Translations under genes and position numbers: made by a program | The notes under the pieces: model-generated | Told to the model about the DNA's origin: nothing | The model's database searches: none | Seen by the model: the letters and a program-made list of their open reading frames with translations, nothing else | From: Bacteroidales bacterium | GTDB lineage: Bacteria; Bacteroidota; Bacteroidia; Bacteroidales; UBA1556 | Assembly: GCA_029939445.1 (NCBI GenBank) | Contig: JAOZSY010000061.1 | Location: 1 to 8,590 of the forward strand | Reading direction: 5' to 3' | Length of the DNA: 8,590 nt | Shown here: positions 6,289-8,590 of the stretch, piece by piece | Position numbering within the stretch: position 1 is the first letter of the stretch | How the letters are laid out: each line of letters begins with the position of its first letter

Positions 6289-7209
6289 ATGCAAATCTTT
6301 AAATCAATAGATGATATTAATATTAGCGAAATGCCAGTTGCTACAATTGGTACTTTTGATGGTGTTCATTTAGGTCATAAGGCAGTTATTGAGCATCTTA
6401 TTTCCGAAGCAAAAAAACGCAATACCAAATCTTTGCTAATTACTTTTGATCCTCATCCTAGAATTGTATTAAATCAAAATGCTAAAAATCTCAGGTTAAT
6501 AACAAATATAACAGAGAAGACTAAACTTCTTGAAGGTATTGGCCTAGACTATCTTCTTATTCTACCATTCACCTACGATTTCTCCCAAAAAACTGCCCGT
6601 CAATTTATAGAAGAGTATTTGATTAAAAAATTAAATGTACAGGCAATGACCATTGGTTATGACCATCAGTTTGGTAGAATGGATAATGAGAATGAAGATG
6701 TTGAAACTATTATTAAATCCTATAATATTGAAGTAGAAAGAATTCCTGAAATGGATATTAATGAGATTGCTGTAAGTTCTACAAAAATTAGAGATGCCAT
6801 TACAATAGGTAAGATTGAATATGCAAATAGCTTACTAGGTTATAATTATCAAATTTGCGGAACAGTTGTGCATGGCAATAAACTTGGTCGCACACTGGGG
6901 TTTCCCACTGCTAATCTAATGCTTAGGTTTAAACTAAAACTTATACCTGCAGATGGTGTGTATATGGTGAAAGTAATACACAATAATAAAGAGTATAAAG
7001 GAATGATGAATATTGGTTATAAACCTACTGTTCAGTCTACTGATAAAACTATTGAAGTTCATATAATAGATTTTGATAGCATAATTTATGGCGAAAATAT
7101 TGAAGTATTCTTAATCAAAAGAATAAGAAATGAGGTTTCGTTTATGAATATTGAAGAATTAAAAAGCCAATTACAAGAAGATAGAGAATTTGTAATAAGT
7201 AACTATTAA
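6289..7209 (+). CDS. ribF: bifunctional riboflavin kinase/FMN adenylyltransferase RibF
   Basis: This 306-residue cytoplasmic enzyme phosphorylates riboflavin to FMN and then adenylylates it to FAD. The N-terminal nucleotidyltransferase domain (about 1-180) has GTFDGVHLGH (21-30), the HxGH-type ATP site, FDPHP (53-57), the GYDHQFGR segment (123-130) and SSTKIR (163-168). The C-terminal flavokinase domain (about 182-306) has GNKLGRTLGFPTAN (196-209), NIGYKPTV (241-248) and the acidic Glu256 in TIEVHI. Length is normal for RibF (about 305-315). The ATG at 6289 is chosen over a TTG at 6247 because the latter lies inside the preceding gene and adds residues foreign to the family. The gene begins 10 nt after the LutA-like stop, so the two are probably cotranscribed. 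It converges with the outer-membrane gene on the other strand, the two stop codons being only 13 nt apart. Confidence 0.97.
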   Translation: MQIFKSIDDINISEMPVATIGTFDGVHLGHKAVIEHLISEAKKRNTKSLLITFDPHPRIVLNQNAKNLRLITNITEKTKLLEGIGLDYLLILPFTYDFSQKTARQFIEEYLIKKLNVQAMTIGYDHQFGRMDNENEDVETIIKSYNIEVERIPEMDINEIAVSSTKIRDAITIGKIEYANSLLGYNYQICGTVVHGNKLGRTLGFPTANLMLRFKLKLIPADGVYMVKVIHNNKEYKGMMNIGYKPTVQSTDKTIEVHIIDFDSIIYGENIEVFLIKRIRNEVSFMNIEELKSQLQEDREFVISNY

Positions 7210-7213
7210 TAAA

Positions 7214-7236
7214 GATTTAGTTTTAGAATCTAAATT
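7214..7236. terminator. weak hairpin between converging genes
   Basis: ATTTAG at 7215-7220 pairs with CTAAAT at 7230-7235 across a 9-nt loop, with a possible G-U pair extending it to 7214/7236. It lies at the convergent 3' ends of ribF and the outer-membrane protein gene, overlapping the last codons of the latter, where a bidirectional terminator would be expected. The stem is short and A/T-rich, so this is tentative. Confidence 0.25.
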
Positions 7237-8590
7237 CCACTCTCGGTCCTACCAATAGAGAATATGGCTTATAAGTATAATCCTTACTGAAACTTACACT
7301 TGATGGATAGTATATAAAGTCGGTATTTAAGCCTAATAACCAACGTTTGCCTATATTATAATATAATCCACCACCAGTAGTAATACCTAGCATAATTGAA
7401 TTGGCATCTTTCACCTCACCATACATAAATATTTTGTCATCCTTCGACATTTTCACTTCATTGGATAGTATTATAGTAGAGTTAATTCCTACATACGGAA
7501 TTACTGACCAATTATTAATTTTAAATTCGTAACCAATAGTTATAGGAATATCTACGTAGCGAAGTCTAATACTGTATTCGTCAAAATCTTGTACATATAT
7601 TGCAGAACTTGGATTTGCTAGTCTAGCATTTGTATTCACATTAAAAAGAGAAATCACTCCCAAGGCCGAATAACCATAGTTATCTGCATCAACATTGTAT
7701 GGATTAAACTCATTAACAGTAAAATCACCAGATATTTTATGGTCATATCTTCTTATACCTGTTGTAAATATCCAGTTATCCTTTCTTATTCCAAAATCTA
7801 CTGAGGCACCAAGTCCAATTTCAGTATTCACAGACCCAGCTACAGCCATATCCTTATTAGGAGTTGCAGGTGCAACAGATACTGCATTTGTAATTGCAGC
7901 ACTAATAGTACTTCCTATAAAATATTTGAATGAACTTGTATTATTATTCTTTAACTCTTCGGGATTTATTACTTCATTTTCTATCGTTACTTCAGGCTTA
8001 TCTTCATTAATAGCAATTTCTTCTAGAATATTTTTATTAATAAGCTCTTCTTGCTCCTGAACTGGAGTTTCTTCTATCGAGCTATTCTCTATTACCTTAG
8101 TTTCTATTACTAATTTATCATTAGTAGATATTTCTTTGCTAGAAATGATATTTTCCTTAGGCTCATTGCTAATAGTTGGAGCAACTTTAGAATCAATATT
8201 TATAGATTCCGAGTCAACCACATCATTATCAATATTATCAATTAGTTTATTTATATGTATACTTTTCTCAACATTATTTTCCTTATCAACTGCAGCAACA
8301 GATTTTTTATTTGGTATTTTGTCTACAGAAATAATCGCCACTTCACTCCTATTATCAGTAGCATTTTTTTCATCTACTACTGAATTATCATTATTTACAA
8401 AAAGTTCAACATTTGCTTCTACTATTATCTCTTTATTCTTAGTTTCTAATTTAGGAGCAATTTCATCATAAGAAATAGCATTATTTGTAACTTGTTCTGA
8501 TTTGGTATTTAGAGTATTTTTAGGAGTAGTATTTATATTATCATCTAGTTGAGCAACATCTATATCCGAAGAATTAAAAACAACTACAGC
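7223..8590 (-). CDS. outer-membrane beta-barrel protein with long disordered N-terminal linker (5' end outside window)
   Basis: The minus-strand frame is open from the TAA at 7225-7223 to the right edge, giving 455 residues without a start, so the gene is cut by the window. A GTG at 8341-8339 is only an internal codon: a further 83 sense codons lie upstream. The first visible residues (AVVVFN) could be the end of a membrane helix, which would fit Bacteroidota proteins with a cytoplasmic N-terminus, one helix, a periplasmic linker and a barrel; that is inference. About 219 residues (8590 to about 7934) are low-complexity and rich in Asn, Glu, Ile, Lys, Asp and Ser, with no domain I recognise. 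From about 7933 onward comes a beta-barrel of the OMP_b-brl/PorT-like type with alternating hydrophobic strands (for example YFIGSTISAA, VDIPITIGYEF, SVIPYVGINS, RWLLGLNTDFIYY), ending in VEFRF with the terminal Phe typical of barrel-assembly substrates. Probable role: outer-membrane structural or sensing protein; precise function unknown. Confidence 0.8.
   Translation of the reverse strand, partial: AVVVFNSSDIDVAQLDDNINTTPKNTLNTKSEQVTNNAISYDEIAPKLETKNKEIIVEANVELFVNNDNSVVDEKNATDNRSEVAIISVDKIPNKKSVAAVDKENNVEKSIHINKLIDNIDNDVVDSESINIDSKVAPTISNEPKENIISSKEISTNDKLVIETKVIENSSIEETPVQEQEELINKNILEEIAINEDKPEVTIENEVINPEELKNNNTSSFKYFIGSTISAAITNAVSVAPATPNKDMAVAGSVNTEIGLGASVDFGIRKDNWIFTTGIRRYDHKISGDFTVNEFNPYNVDADNYGYSALGVISLFNVNTNARLANPSSAIYVQDFDEYSIRLRYVDIPITIGYEFKINNWSVIPYVGINSTIILSNEVKMSKDDKIFMYGEVKDANSIMLGITTGGGLYYNIGKRWLLGLNTDFIYYPSSVSFSKDYTYKPYSLLVGPRVEFRF

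Noticed and set aside
7695..8471. Two plus-strand open frames (7695-8060 and 8136-8471) opposite the barrel gene
   Set aside because: They are Ser/Leu/Ile-rich antisense translations of the low-complexity linker and barrel start. The minus-strand reading has beta-barrel strands and a terminal Phe, so these are shadows.

Overview
The window is a low-GC (by eye about 30% G+C), gene-dense bacterial chromosome segment that most likely comes from a Bacteroidota, probably Bacteroidales-type, genome. Four things point there: genes lack Shine-Dalgarno sequences and have A/T-rich leaders; two leaders carry a perfect Bacteroidota -7 promoter box (TACTTTTG, matching TAnnTTTG); the last gene has the Bacteroidota layout of a long disordered linker followed by a C-terminal outer-membrane beta-barrel ending in Phe; and the MsbA-like exporter and LtaS-like membrane hydrolase/transferase resemble those of this phylum. 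No rRNA, tRNA, CRISPR array, insertion sequence or integrase was seen.

Layout. (1) Positions 1-198 are a leader, possibly holding the last codons of an upstream gene and a -7 box. (2) Positions 199-4908 hold four tightly packed plus-strand genes: an ABC exporter of the MsbA type, an LtaS/alkaline-phosphatase-superfamily membrane enzyme, a small ICMT-like integral-membrane methyltransferase, and a Qnr-like pentapeptide-repeat protein. The first two junctions are the same eight bases, TAATAATG (stop, two bases, start), and the third gap is 11 nt, so this looks like one translationally coupled operon. The first three products are envelope proteins; the fourth resembles DNA-gyrase-protecting proteins. 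(3) Positions 4909-5490 hold purE with its own candidate promoter. (4) A 14-bp-stem hairpin at 5499-5532 separates purE from the next unit. (5) Positions 5553-7209 hold a lone LutA-type Fe-S protein and ribF (FAD synthetase), 10 nt apart and probably cotranscribed. (6) Converging on ribF from the minus strand is an outer-membrane beta-barrel gene that stays open to the right edge, so its 5' end lies outside the window.

How the genes may work together: the exporter and LtaS-like enzyme suggest export and decoration of a lipid or glycan in the envelope, and the ICMT-like protein may modify a membrane substrate. This is inferred from gene order and family, not shown. purE and ribF are housekeeping genes (purine and flavin cofactor synthesis). 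LutA normally works with LutB and LutC, and neither is next to it here. The least ordinary parts are the four-gene envelope/pentapeptide operon, the Ser in place of the usual Thr nucleophile in the LtaS-like protein, and the orphan LutA. I see no convincing wholly new system.
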